Below, one piece after another: positions 35,270-49,301 of a stretch of 64,000 nucleotides of DNA; position 1 is the first letter of the stretch, and the number at the start of each line of letters is the position of its first letter. The stretch is taken from contig NW_027476461.1 in NCBI RefSeq assembly GCF_051020955.1, positions 124,001 through 188,000 on the forward strand, written 5' to 3'. The translations under genes were made by a program, and so were the position numbers. The notes beneath the pieces are model-generated. The model made no database searches. It was given only the letters and a program-made list of their open reading frames with translations, and had not been told where the DNA came from. The DNA is from Megalopta genalis. Taxonomy: Eukaryota; Arthropoda; Insecta; Hymenoptera; Halictidae.

Positions 35270-38200
35270 AATCAATGCGAAGTAGGAGGCTTAGCGTCAA
35301 ATCCATGCGAATCAAATGGTTTAGCATCAAATACTTGTGATATACATGATTTAACTTCAACTGCACCTGAAACAAACGTGTTAGCTTCAAATTCGAACGA
35401 AAAACATGATTCAGATTCAAATCACTGCGAAGTAGAAGACTCAGCTTCAAATCCATGCGATCAAATGCTATAGCGTCAAATACTTGTGATATACATGATT
35501 TAGCTTCAAATCCATGCGAAACACATGGTTTATATCCAAAATCATGCGAAACAAATGGTTCAGCTTCAGGTACTTGTGATATACATGGTTTAGCATCAAA
35601 TGCAGGTGAAACAAACGAGTTAGCTTAATAACCCAAACGAAAAATATGATTTAGCTGCAAATCAATGCGATCTAGAAGGATTAGCTTCAAATACATGCAG
35701 TAGACAAGATTTAGCTTCAAATCAATGCGATGTAGAAAGTTTAGCTTCAAATCAATGCGAAACAAATGATTTAGCTTACGATACTTACGATATAAGTGAT
35801 ATAGCTTCAAATGCAGACGAAACAAACGAGTTAGCTTCAACTCCAAGCGAAACACATGATTTAGCTCGAAATAAATGAGATGGAGAAGGTTTAGCTTCAC
35901 ATCCATGCGAAACAAAAGTTTTAGCATCAAATCAATGCGATGTAGAAGGCTTAGCTTCAAATCCATGCGAAACAAATGATTTAGGTTCGGATACTTGCGA
36001 TATAAGTGATATAGCTTCAGATGCAGACGAAACAAACGAGTTAGCGACAAATCCAAGCGAAACACATTATTTATCTTCAAATCAATGCGATGTAGAAGGT
36101 TTAGCATAAAATCCATGCGAAACAAATGATTTGGCTTCAGATATACGCGATACAAGTGATATAGCTTCAAATGCAGACGAAACAAACGAGTTAGCTTCAA
36201 ATCCATGCAAAACACATGATTAAGCTTCAAATCCATGCCACGTAGAAGGTTTAGCTTCAAATCCATGCGAAACACATGATTTAGCTGCAAATCAATGCGA
36301 TGAAGAAGGTTTAGATGCAAATCCATGCGGTACACATGATGTATCATCAAATCAATGCGATGTAGAAGGTTTAGCTTCAAATCCATGCAACACAAATGAT
36401 TTGGCTTCAAATCCTTGCGATATAAATTATAAAGTTTCAAATTCAGACGAAACAAACGAGTTAGCTTCAAATCCATGCAAAACACATGATTAAGCTTTAA
36501 ATCCATGCTACGTAGAAGGTTTAGCTTCAAATCCATGCGACACAAATGATTTAGCTTCATTTACGTGCGATTTAAGTGATATAGCTTCAAATGAAGACGA
36601 AACAAACGAGTTAGCATCAAATCCATGCGAAACACATGATTTAGCAGCAAATCAATGCGATGTAGAATGCTTAGCTTCAAACCCACGCGATACAAATGAT
36701 TTACGGTCACATACTTTCGAATTGTGATATAGCTTCGAATGCAGGAGAAACAAACGAGTTATTTCAAAATCCATGCGGAAAACATGATTGAGCTTAAAAT
36801 TCATGCGATTTAGAAGGTTTAGCTTCAAATCCATGCGAAACAAATGATTGAGCTGCAAACACTTGGGATATAAGTGATATAGCTTCAAATGCAGACGAAA
36901 CAAACGAGTTAGCTTCAAATCCATGCGAAACACATGATTTAGCAGCAAATCAGTGCGATGTAGAATGCTTAGCTTCAAACCCACGCGAAACAAATGATTT
37001 AGGATCACATACATTCGATATGTGATATAGCTTCAAATGCAGGAGAAACAAACGAGTTAGCACCAAATCCATGCGAAACAAACGATTTAGCTTCAAATCA
37101 ATGCGATGTAGAAGTTTTAGCATAAAATCCATGCGAAACAAATGATTTGGCTTCAGATATATACGATACAAGTGATATAGCTTCAAATGCAGACGAAACA
37201 AACGAGTCGGCTTCAAATCCATGCAAAACACATGATTAAGTTTCAAATGCATGCGAAAGGCAAGATTTAGTTTCAAATCAATGCGATGTAGAAGGTTTAG
37301 CTTCAAATCAATGCGAAACAAATGATTTAGCTTCAAACTCTTGGGATAGAAGTGATATAGCTTCAAATGCAGACGAAACAAACGAGTTAGCTTCAAATAC
37401 ATGCGGAACACATGATTGAGCTTAAAATCCATGCGAATTAGAAGGTTTAGATTCAAATCCATGCGAAACAAATGATTGAGCTGCAAACACTTGGGATATA
37501 AGTGATATAGCTTCAAATGCAGACGAAACAAACGAGTTAGCTTCAAATCCATGCGAAACACATGATTGAACTGCAAGTCAATGCGATGTAGAAGATTTAG
37601 CTTCAAATCCGTGCGAAAAAAATTATTTTTCTTCAAATACTTGCGAATACAAGTGATAGAACTTAAAATGCAGGCGAAACAAGTCAGCTTCAAATCCATG
37701 CGACGCAAATGATTTTGCATCAGATACTAGCAATATATGTGATATAGCTTCAAATGCAGACGAAAAAGACGAGTACGCTTCAAATCCTTGCGAAACACAG
37801 GTTTTAGCTGCAAATCAATGCGATGTAGAAGGTTTAGCTTCAAACCCTTGCGAAAAAAATGATTAAGCATGAGATACTTGTGATATAATTGATATAGCTT
37901 AAAATGAAGGGGAAACAAAAGAGTTAGTTTCAAGTCCATGCGAAACACATGATATAGCTTGAAATCAATGCGACTTAGAAGGTTTAGCTTCAAATCCATG
38001 CGAAACAAATGATTGAGCTTCAAAAACTTGGGATATAGGCTATATAGCTTCAAATGCTGGCGAAACAAACCAGTTAGCTTCAATTCCATACGTAACACAT
38101 GATTTAGCTTAAAATTAATGCGAAACACATCTATTAGCTTCAAATTCGTGCGAAACAAGTGATTCAGCATCAGATACTTGCTATATAAGTGATATAGCTT

Positions 38201-39930
38201 CAAATGCAGGGGAAACAAACGAGTTAGCTTCAAATCCATGCGAAACACATGATTTAGCTTCAAATCAATGCGAAGTAGAAGGCTTAGCTTCAAAACCATG
38301 TGAAACAAATGATTTAGCATCAGATACTTGCGATATAAGTGATATAGATTCAAATGCAAGGGGAACAAACGAGTTAGCTTCAAATTCATGCAAAACACAT
38401 GATTTAACAGCAAATCAATGCGATGTAGAAGGTTTAGCTTCAAATCCATGCTAAACAAATGATTTAGGTTCATTTTCTTGCGATATAAGTGATATAGCAT
38501 CAAATGCAGGCGAAACGAACGAGTTAGTTGCAAATCCATGCGAAACACCTGATTTAGATGCAAATCAATGCGATGCTGAAGGTTTAGCTTCAAATCCATG
38601 GGAAACAAATGATTTAGCTTCAGATACTAGCGATATATGTGATATTGCTTCAAGTGCAGACGAAACAAACGAGTTAGCTTCGAATCGATGCGAAACACAT
38701 GATATAGCTGCAAATCAATGCGATTTAGAAGGTTTAGCTTCAAATCCATGCGGAACAAATGACTTAGCATCAGATACTTACGATATAAGTGATAAAGCTT
38801 CAAATGCAGGGGAAACAAACGAGTTGGATTCAAATCCATGCGAAACACATGATATAGCTGCAAATCAATGCGATGTTGAAGGTTTAGATTCAAATCCATG
38901 CGAAACAAATGATTTAGGGTCACATACATTCGATTTGTGATATAGCTTCAAATGCAGGAGAATCAAACGAGTTAGCTTCAATTCCATACGTAACACATGA
39001 TCTAGCTTCAAATTAATGCGAAACACATCTATTAGCTTCAAATTCGTGCTAAACACATGATTTTGCTGCAAATCAATGCGATGTAGAAGATTTAGCGTCA
39101 AATCCACGCGAAACAAATGATTCAGCATCAGATACTTGCGATATAAGTGATATAGCTTCAAATGCAGGGGAAACAAACGAGTTAGCTTCAAATCCATGCG
39201 AAACACATGATTTAGCTGCAAATCAATGCAATGAAGAAGGTTTAGCTTCAAATCCATGCGAATCAAGTGATTTAGCATCAGTTGCTCGCGATATAAGTGA
39301 CATAGTTTCAAATGCAGGGGAAACAAACGAGTTAACTTCAAATCCATGCAAAACACATGATTGAGCTTCAAATCAATGCTATGTAGTAGGTTTAGCTTCA
39401 AATCCATGCGAAACAAATGATTTAGCTTCAGATGCTTGCGATATAAGTGATAAAGCATCAAAAGCAGGTGAAACGAACGAGTTACCTGCAAATCCATGCG
39501 AAACACATGATTTAGCAGCAAATCATTGCGATGTAGAATGTTCAGCTTCAAATCCATTCGAAACCAATGATTTAGCTTCAGCTACTTGCGTTATATGTGA
39601 TATAGCTTCAACTGCATGCGAAACAAACGAGTTAGCTTCAAATCCAAGCGAGACACATGATTTTGCTGCAAATCAATGCGATGTAGAAGGTTTAGCGTCA
39701 AATCCATGCGAAACAAATGATTTAGCATCAGATACTTACGATATAAGTGATAAAGCTTCAAATGCAGGGGAAACAAACGAGTTGGATTCAAATCCATGCG
39801 AAACACATGATATAGCTGCAAATCAATGCAATGAAGAAGGTTTAGCTTCAAATCCATGGGAAACAAATGATTTAGCGTCAGATACTAGCGATATAAGTGA
39901 TATTGCCCCAAGTGCAGACGAAACAAACGA
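35270..39930. repeat. 5-kb segmental duplication, copy 2, with one extra HOR unit
   Basis: Copy of 30,211-34,720. The added 150 bp lies at about 37,390-37,540 and reads as a complete five-monomer unit. Sample private differences: cttcagatgcag near 36,017 (copy 1 cttcaaatgcag), gatatagattc near 38,345 (copy 1 gatatagcttc), and ttgccccaagtg near 39,903 (copy 1 ttgcttcaagtg). Confidence 0.92.
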
Positions 39931-42900
39931 GTAAGATTCAAATCCATGCGAAACAAATGATTTAGTAGCAAATCAATGCGATGTAGAAGGTTTAGCTACA
40001 ACTCCATGCGAAACACATGATATAGCTTCAAATCAATGCTATGTAGAAGGTTTAGCATCAAATCATTGCGAAACCAATGATTTAGCTTCAGATACTTGCG
40101 ATATAAGTGATATAGCTTCAAATGCAAACGTAACAAACGAGATAGCTTCTAATCAATGCGACACAAATGATTTAGATTCTGATACTTGCGATATAAGTGA
40201 TATAGCTTCAAATGCAGACGAAACAAACGAGTTAGCTTCATATCCAAGCAAAACACATGATTTATCGTCAAATCAATGCGATGTAGAAGGTTTAGCTTCA
40301 AATCCATGCGAAACAAATGATTTAGCTTCAAACATTTGGGATATAAGTGATATACCTTCAAATGCAGACTAAACAAACGAGTTCGCTTCAAATCCTTGCG
40401 AAACACATGATTTAGATGCAAATCAATGCGATGTAGAAGGTTTAGCTTCAAATCCATGCGAATCAAGTGATTTAGCATTAGTTGCTCGCGATATAAGTGA
40501 CATAGCTTCAAATGCAGGGGAAAGAAACGAGTTAACTTCAAATCCATGCAAAACACATGATTGAGCTTCAAATCAATGCTATGTAGTAGGTTTAGCTTCA
40601 AATCCATGCGACACAAATGATTTAGCTTCAGATACTTGCGATATAACTGATATTGCTTCAAATGCAGGGGAAACAAACGAGTTAGCATGAAATCCATGTA
40701 AACACATGATTTAGCTTCAAATCAATTCGATGTAGAAGGTATAGCTTCAAATCCAAGCGAAACACATGATTTAGCGTCAATTCAATGCGATGTAGAAGGT
40801 TTAGCTTCAATTCCATGCGAAACAAATGATTTAGCTTCAAACACTTGTGATATAAGTGATATAGCTAGAAATGCAGACGAATCAAACGGGATAGCTTCAA
40901 AATCCATGCGATACATATCACTTAGCTTCAAATCGATACGATGTAGAAGGTTTAGCTTCAAATCCATGCGAAACAATTGATTTAGCTTCAAACACTTGGG
41001 ATGTAGGTGATATAGCTTCAAGTGCATGCGAAACAAACGAGTTAGCTTCAAAATCCATGTGATACACATGATTTAGCTGGAAATCAATGCGATGTTGAAG
41101 GTTTAGCTTCAAATCAATGCGAAACAAGTGATTCAGCTTCAAACACTTGCGATATAAGTGATATAGCATCAAATGAAGGCGAAACAAACGAGTTAGCATC
41201 AAATCCATGCAAAACACATGATTTTGCTTCAAATCAATTCGATGTAGAAGGTTTAGCTTCAAATCCAAGCGAAACACATGATTTAGCTGGAAATCAATGC
41301 GATGTTGAAGGTTTAGCTTCAAATCAATGCGAAACAAATGATTCAGCTTCAAACACTTGCGATATAAGTGATATAGCATCAAATGAAGGCGAAACAAACG
41401 AGTTAGCATCAAATCCATGCAAAACACATGATTTTGCTTCAAATCAATTCGATGTAGAAGGTTTAGCTTCAAATCCAAGCGAAACACATGATTTAGCTTC
41501 AAATCAATGCGATGTAGAAGGTATAGCTACAAATCCATGCGAAACAAATGATTTAGCATCAAACACTTGAGATATAAGTGATATAGCTTCAAATGCAGAC
41601 GAATCAAACGAGTTAGCTTCAAAATCCATGCGATACACATCATTTAGGTTTAAATCCATGCGAAATAGAAGGCTTAGCTTCAAATCCATGCGAAACACAT
41701 GATTTAGCTGCAAATCAATGCTATGTAGAATGTTTAGTTTCAAATCCATACGAAACATATGATTTAGGTTCAGATACTTGCGATATAAGTGATATAGCAT
41801 CAAATGCAGGCGAAACGAACGAGTTAGCTTCAAATCCATGCGAAACACATGATTTAGCTGCAAATCAATGTGATGTAGAAGGTTTAGCTTCAAATCCATG
41901 CTAAACAAATGATTTATCATCAGATACTTGCGATATAACTGATATAGCTTCAAATGCAGGGGAAACAAACGAGTTAGCATAAAATCCATGCAAAACACAT
42001 GATTTAGCTTCAAATCAATGCGATGTAGAAGGTTTAGCTTCAAATCCATGCGAAACAAATGATTTAGCATCAGATACGTGCGATATAACTGATATAGTTT
42101 CAAATGCAGTGGAAACAAACGAGTTAGCATCAAATCCATGCAAAAAACATGATTTAGCTTCAAATCAATGCGATGTAGAAGGTTTAGCTTCAAACCGATG
42201 CGACGTGGAAGGTTTAGCTTCAAACCAATGCGATGTGGAGGGTTTAGCTTCAAATCTGTTCGACACAAATTACGTGCATCAGATACTTGCGAAATTAGTG
42301 ATATAGCTTCAAATGCAGGAGAAACAAACGAATTAGCTTCAAATCCAAGCAAAACACATGATTCAGCTTCAAATCAATGCGATGTAGAAGGTTTAGCTTC
42401 AGATCCATGCGACACAAATGATTTAGCTTCATATAATTGCGATATAAGTGATATAGCTTCATATGCAGGAGAAACAAACGAGTTAGCTTCAAAATCCATA
42501 TGATACACATGATTTAGATTGAAATCAATGCGGAGTTGAAGTTTTAGCTTCAAATCCATGTTGCACAAATGATTTAGGTTCAGATACTTGCGTTATAAGT
42601 GATATAGCATCAAATGCAGGAGAAACAAACGAGTTAGCTACAAAATCCATGCGAAACACATGATATAGCTGGAAATAAATGCGATGTAGAAGGCTTAGCT
42701 TCAAATCAATGCCAAACAAATGGTTTATATACAAATACTTGCGATATTCATGATTAGCACCAAACCCAAGCGAGACACATGATTTAGCTCCAAATCAATT
42801 CGAAGTAGAAGGCTTAGCTTCAAAACCATGCGATATAAATGGTTCAGCTTCTAATACTTTTGATATACACGATTTAGCTGCAACTGCTTGCGAAACAAAC

Positions 42901-43170
42901 GAGTTAGCTCCAAATCCATGCGAAACACATGATTTAGCGTCAGATACTTGAGATATAACTGATATTGCTTCAAATGCGGACGAATCAAACGAGTTAGCAT
43001 CAAATTCAAGCGAAACACATGATTTAGCTTCAAATCAATGCGATGTAGAAGGTTTAGCTTCAAATCCATGCGACACAAATGATTTAGCTTCAGATACTTG
43101 CGATATAAGTGATATAGCTTCAAATGCAGGAGAAACAAACGAGTTAGCTTCAAAATCCATGCGATACACA
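39931..43170. repeat. Type 1 satellite with a 210-bp tandem pair
   Basis: Mostly A-E pentamers. At 41,071-41,280 and 41,281-41,490 a seven-monomer (210-bp) unit starting atttagctggaaatcaatgc is repeated with very few differences, one being aacaagtg versus aacaaatg. Near 42,160-42,250 three B-like monomers follow one another (cgatgtagaa, cgacgtggaa, cgatgtggag), a local monomer-level expansion. No gene is seen. Confidence 0.9.
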
Positions 43171-43800
43171 TGATTCAGCTTTAAATCAGTGTGAAGATGA
43201 AGGCTTAGCTTCAAATCCATGCGAAGCAAACGGTTTAGCTTCAAATACTTGTGATATACATGATTTAGATTCAACTGCATGCGAAACAAACGAGTTAGCT
43301 TCAAATCGAAGCGAAACACATGATTTAGCTTCAAATCAATGCGAAGCAGAAGGCTTAGCTTCAAATCCATGCCAATCAAGCGGTTTTGCTTCAACTGTTT
43401 GTGATATACACGATTTAGCTTCAAATGCAGGCGAAACAAACGAGTTAGCTTCAAATCCATTCGAACCACATGATTTAGCTTCAAATTCAAACGAAAGACA
43501 TCGTATAGGTTAATATTCATGCGAAAGGAATGGTTTAGCTTTAAATACTTGTGATATACATGATTTAGCTTCAACTGCATGCGAAATAACGAGTTAGCTT
43601 TAAATCCATTCGAAACACATAATTTAGCTTCAATTTCATTCGAAACACATGGTTCACCTTAATATTCATGCAAATCAAATGCTTTAGCTTCAAATACCTG
43701 TGATATACATGACTTATCTTCAAATGCAGGTGAAGCAAACGAGTTAGCTTCAAATCCATACGAAACACGTGATTTAGCTTCAAATTCGTTCGAAACACAT
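43171..43800. repeat. Type 2 HOR satellite block
   Basis: About 630 bp with the type 2 signature (acttgtgatatacatgattt and actgcatgcgaaac). Part of it, about 43,190-43,450, recurs at 50,998-51,256, including the rare monomers cgaagcagaaggctta and caatcaagcggttttg. Confidence 0.88.
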
Positions 43801-44794
43801 GATTTAGCAGCAAATCAATGCGATGTAGAAGGTTTTGCTTCAAATCTATGCGAAACTAATGATTTAGCATCAGATAATTGCGACATAAGTGATACAGCTT
43901 CAAATGCAAGGGAAACAAACGAGTTAGCTTCAAATCCATGCAAAACACATGATTTAACAGCAAATCAATGCGATGTCGAAGGTTTAGGTTCAAATCCATG
44001 CGAAACCAATGATTTAGCTTCAGATACTTGCGATATATGTGATATAGCTTCAACTGCATGCGAAACAAACGAGTTAGCTTCAAATCCAAGCGTAACACAT
44101 GATTTTGCTGCAAATCAATGCGATGTAGAAGGTTTAGCGTCACGTCCATGCGAAACAATTGATTCAGCTTCAGATACTTGCGATATATGTGATATAGTTT
44201 CAAATGCAGACGGAACAAACGAGCTAGCTTCAAATCTATGCGCTGTAGAATGTTTAGCTCCAAAGCCACGCGAAACACATGATTTAGCTGCAAATCAATG
44301 CGATGAAGAAGGTTTAGATGCAAATCCATGCGGTACACATGATGTAGCATCAAATCAATGCGATGTAGAAGGTTTAGTTTCAAATCCATGCGACACAAAT
44401 GATTTGGCTTCAAATCATTGCGATATAAATTATATAGTTTCAAATGCAGACGAAACAAACGAGTTAGATTCAAATCCATGCGAAACACATGATTGAACTG
44501 CAAATCAATGCGATGTAGAAGATTTAGCTTCAAATCCGTGCGAAAAAAATGATTTTTCTCCAAATACTTGCGAATACAAGTGATATAACTTCAAATGTAG
44601 GCGAAACAAGTTAGCTTCAAATCCATGCGACGCAAATGATTTTGCATCAGATACATGCGATATAAGTGATATTGCTTCAAATGCAGGGGAAGAAACGAGT
44701 TAGCAGCAAATCCATTCGAAACACATTATTTAGCTTCAGATACTTGCGATATAAGTGACATTGCTTCGAATGCAGACGAATCAAACGAGTTAGC
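43801..44794. repeat. Type 1 satellite
   Basis: Begins with a segment (landmark tctatgcgaaactaatgatt, about 43,845) that recurs near 46,152, offset 2,307 bp. 44,160-44,460 also matches 45,180-45,480. No gene is seen. Confidence 0.88.
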
Positions 44795-46010
44795 TTCAAA
44801 ATCCATGCGATACACATGATATAGCTGCAAATCAATGCGATGTAGAAGGTTTAGCTTCAAATCCATGCGACACAAATGATTTAGCTTCAGATACTAGCAA
44901 TATATGTGATATTGCTTCAAGTGCAGACGAAACAAACGAGTTAGCTTCAAATACATGCGGAACACATGATTGAGCTTAAAATTCATGCGATTTAGAAGGT
45001 TTAGATTCAAATCCATGCGAAACAAATGATTGAGCTGCAAACACTTGGGATATAAGTGATATAGCTTCAAATGCAGGAGAAACAAACGAGTTAGCTCCAA
45101 ATCCATGCGAAACAAACGATTTAGCTTCAAATCAATGCGAAGTGGAAGGCTCAGCATCAAATCCATGCGGAACAAATGATTCAGCTTCAGATACTTGCGA
45201 TATATGTGATATAGTTTCAAATGCAGACGGAACAAACGAGCTAGCTTCAAATCTATGCGCTGTAGAATGTTTAGCTCCAAAGCCACGCGAAACACATGAT
45301 TTAGCGTCAAATCAATGCGATGAAGAAGGTTTAGATGCAAATCCATGCGGTACACATGATGTAGCATCAAATCAATGCGATGTAGAAGGTTTAGTTTCAA
45401 ATCCATGCGACACAAATGATTTGGCTTCAAATCATTGCGATATAAATTATATAGTTTCAAATGCAGACGAAACAAACGAGTTAGCTTCAAATGCATGCAA
45501 AACACATGATTAAGCTTCAAATCCATGCTACGTAGAAGGTTCAGCTACAAATCCATGCGACACAAATGATTTAGCTTCAGATGCTTGGGATATAAGTGGT
45601 ATAGCTTCAAATGGAGACGAAACAAACGAGTTAGCATCAAATCCATGCGAAACACATGATTTAGCTGCAAATCAATGCGATGTAGAACGTTTAGCTTCTA
45701 ATCCATGCGAAACAAATGATTTAGCTTCAGATACTTGCGATATAAGTGATAAAGCATCAAATGCAGGTGAAACGAACGAGTTACCTGCAAATCCATGCGA
45801 AACTCATGATTTAGAAGCAAATCAATGCGATGTAGAATGTTTAGCTTCAAATCCATTCGAAACCAATGATTTAGGTTCAGATACTAGCGATATATGTGAT
45901 ATTGCTTCAAGTGCAGACGAAATAAACGAGTTAGCTACAAATCCATGCGGAACACATGATTGAGCTTAAAATTCATGCGATTTAGAAGGTTTAGCTTCAA
46001 ATCCATGCGA
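44795..46010. repeat. Dispersed duplication, right copy
   Basis: Near-identical to 26,340-27,555 at a constant offset of 18,455 bp. Both boundaries are abrupt switches to different monomer orders. The match starts at a 31-bp monomer (ttcaaaatcc) and ends just after a type A monomer. Confidence 0.88.
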
Positions 46011-46651
46011 AACAACTGATTTAGCTTCAAACACTCGGGATATAAGTGATATAGCTTCAAATGCAGACGAAAATGACGAGTACGCTTCAAATCCAAGCGA
46101 AACACATGATTTAGCTGCAAATCAATGCGATGTAGAAGGTTTTGCTTCAAATCTATGCGAAACTAATGATTTATCATCAGATAATTGCTATATAAGTGAT
46201 ACAGCTTCAAATGCAAGGGAAACAAACGAGTTAGCTTCAAATCCATGCAAAACACATGATTTAACAGCAAATCAATGCGATGTCGAAGGTTTAGGTTCAA
46301 ATCCATGCGAAACCAATGATTTAGCTTCAGATACTTGCGATATATGTGATATAGCTTCAACTGCATGCGAAACAAACGAGTTAGCTTCAAATCCAAGCGT
46401 AACACATGATTTTGTTGCAAATCAATGCGATGTAGAAGGTTTAGCGTCACGTCCATGCGAAACAAATGATTTAGGTTCAGATACTTGCGATATAAGTGAT
46501 ATAGCTTCAAATGTAGGGAACACAAAAGAATTAGCTTCAAGATCCATGCGATACACATGATTTAGCTACAAATCAATTCGAAGTAGAAGGATTAGCTTCA
46601 AATCCATACGAAACAGATGGTTTAGCTACAAATGCTTAGGATATACGTTAT

Positions 46652-47524
46652 TTGGATCCCTCTGCTTGCGCAGCAAACGAGTTAGCTTCAAATCCGTGCG
46701 AAACAAATGATTTAGAAGCAAATCAAGGCGATGTAGAAGGTTTAGCTACAACTCCATGCGAAACACATGATTTAGCCTCAAATCAATGCGATGTAGAAGG
46801 TTTAGCATCATATCCATGCGAAACCAATGATTTAGCTTCAGATACTTGCGATATAAGTGATATAGCTTCAAATGCAGACGAAACAAACGAGATAGCTCAA
46901 AATCAATGCGACACAAACGATTTAGCTTCAGATACTTGCGATATAAGTGATATAGCTTCAAATGCAGACGAAACAAACGAGTTAGCTTCATATCCAAGCG
47001 AAACACATGATTTATCGTCAAATCAATGCGATGTAGAAGGATTAGCTTCAAATCCATGCGAAACAAATGATTTAGCTTCAAACACTTGGGATATAAGTGA
47101 TATGCCTTCAAGTGCAGACGAATCAAACGAGTTAGCTGCAAATCCTTGCGAAACACATGATTTAGCTGCAAATCAATGCGATGTAGAAGGTTTAGCTTCA
47201 AATCCATGCGATACAAATGATTTAGCTTCAGATACTTGCGACATAAGTGATATAGATTCAACTGCAGGCGAATCACACGAGTTAGCTTCATATACAAACG
47301 AAACACTTGATTTAGCTTCAAATCAATGCGATGTAGAAGGTTTAGCTTCGAAACCATGCGAAACAACTGATTTAGCTTCAAACACTCGGGATATAAGTGA
47401 TATAGCTTCAAATGCAGACGAAAAAGACGAGTACGCTTCAAATCCATGCGAAACACAGGATTTAGCTGCAAATCAATGCGATGTAGAAGGTTTAGCTTCA
47501 AACCCTTGCGAAAAAAATGATTAA
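46652..47524 (+). other. Longest plus-strand satellite open frame (290 codons), not called a gene
   Basis: The plus frame spells LASNPCETHD, LASNQCDVEG, LASNPCETND, LASDTCDISD, IASNADETNE in order, one decapeptide per monomer: acidic, with a Cys in four of five repeats. The frame opens at TTG, and the consensus contains no in-frame ATG. A 286-codon minus-strand frame covers 46,746-47,606, so both strands are open together. Five-residue spacing of L and C is loosely reminiscent of pentapeptide-repeat proteins, but the inward-facing small residues expected there are N, H or E here. Stops (gattgagct, gattaagc) end the frame in most of the array. Confidence 0.6.
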
Positions 47525-47873
47525 GCATGAGATACTTGTGATATAATTGATATAGCTTAAAATGAAGGGGAAACAAAAGAGTTATCTTCAAGTCCATGCG
47601 AAACACATGATATAGCTTGAAATCAATGCGACTTAGAAGGTTTAGCTACAAATCCATGCGAAACAAATGATTGAGCTTCAAACACTTGGGATATAGCCTA
47701 TATAGCTTCAAATGCTGGCGAAACAAACCAGTTAGCTTCAATTCCATACGTAACACATGATTTAGCTTAAAATTAATGCGAAACACATCTATTAGCTTCA
47801 AATTCGTGCGAAACACATGATTTAGCTGCAAATTAATGCGATGTAGAAGGTTTTGCTACAAATCCATGCGAAA

Positions 47874-49301
47874 CTAATGATTTAGCATCAGATAATTGCG
47901 ATATAAGTGATATAGCTTCAAATGCAAGGGAAACAAACGAGTTAGCTTCAAATCCAAGCGAAACACATGATTTTGCTGCAAATCAATGCGATGTAGAAGG
48001 TATAGCGTCAAATCCATGCGAAAGAAATGATTTAGCTGCAAATTAATGCGATGTAGAAGGTTTAGCTTCAAATCCATGCGAAACAAATGATTGAGCTTCA
48101 AACAGTTTTGATATAGGCTATATAGCTTCAAATGCAGGCGAAACAAACCAGTTAGCTTCAAATCTATGCGATACACATGATTTAGCTGCAAATCAATGCG
48201 ATGTAGAAGGTGTAGTTTCAAATACGTGCGACACAAATGATTGAGCTTCAGATACTTGCGATATAGGCTATATAGCTTCAAATGCTTGCGAAACAGACCA
48301 GTTAACTTCAATTCCATACGTAACACATGATTTAGCTTAAAATTAATGCGGAACACATCTATTAGCTTCAAATTCGTGCGAAACAAATGATTTAGCTGCA
48401 AATCAATGCGATGTAGAAGGTTTTGCTTCAAATCCACGCGACACAAGTGATTTAGCATCAGATACTTGCGACATAAGTGACATAGCTTCAAATGCAGACG
48501 AAACAAACGAGTTATCTTCAAATCCATGCGAAAGACATGATTGAACTGCAAATCAATGCGATGTAGAAGGTTTATCTTCAAATCCATGCGACACAAATGA
48601 TTTGGCTTCAAATCCTTGCGATATAAATTATATAGTTTCAAATGCAAACGAAACAAACGAGTTAGCTTCAAATCCATGCAAAACACATGATTAAGCTTCA
48701 AATCCATGCCACGTAGAAGGATTAGCTTCAAATCCATGCGAAACACATGATTTAGCTGCAAATCAATGCGATGAAGAAGGTTTAGATGCAAATCCATGCG
48801 GTACACATGATGTATCATCAAATCAATGCGATGTAGGAGGTTTAGCTTCAAATCCATGCAACACAAATGATTTGGCTTCAAATCCTTGCGATATAAATTA
48901 TATAGTTTCAAGTGCAGACGAAACAAACGAGTTAGCTTCAAATCCATGCAAAACACATGATTAAGCTTCAAATCCATGCCACGTAGAAGGTTTAGCTTCA
49001 ATTCCATGCGAAACACATGATTTAGCTGCAAATCAATGCGATGAAGAAGGTTTAGATTCAAATCCATGCGGTACACATGATATAGCATCACATCAATGTG
49101 ATGTAGAAGGTTTAGCTTCAAATCCATGCAACACAAATGATTTGGCTTCAAATCCTTGCGATATAAATTATAAAGTTTCAAATTCAGATGAAACAAACGA
49201 GTTAGCTTCAAATCCATGCAAAACACATGATTAAGCTTTAAATCCATGCTACGTAGAAGGTTTAGCTTCAAATACATGCGACACAAATGATTTAGCTTCA
49301 T
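47874..49301 (-). other. Satellite open frame of 475 codons, not called a gene
   Basis: Same minus-strand decapeptide type as 27,480-29,195, to which much of it is related by the approximately 20-kb-displaced duplication. Its length reflects a run of monomers free of 31-bp and 29-bp variants. No non-repetitive protein segment, signal peptide or regulatory context is visible. Confidence 0.65.

Noticed and set aside
46652..47524. Pentapeptide-repeat protein family assignment
   Set aside because: Five-residue spacing of L and C is present, but the small residue expected before the central pair is N, H or E. The resemblance is too weak to name the family.
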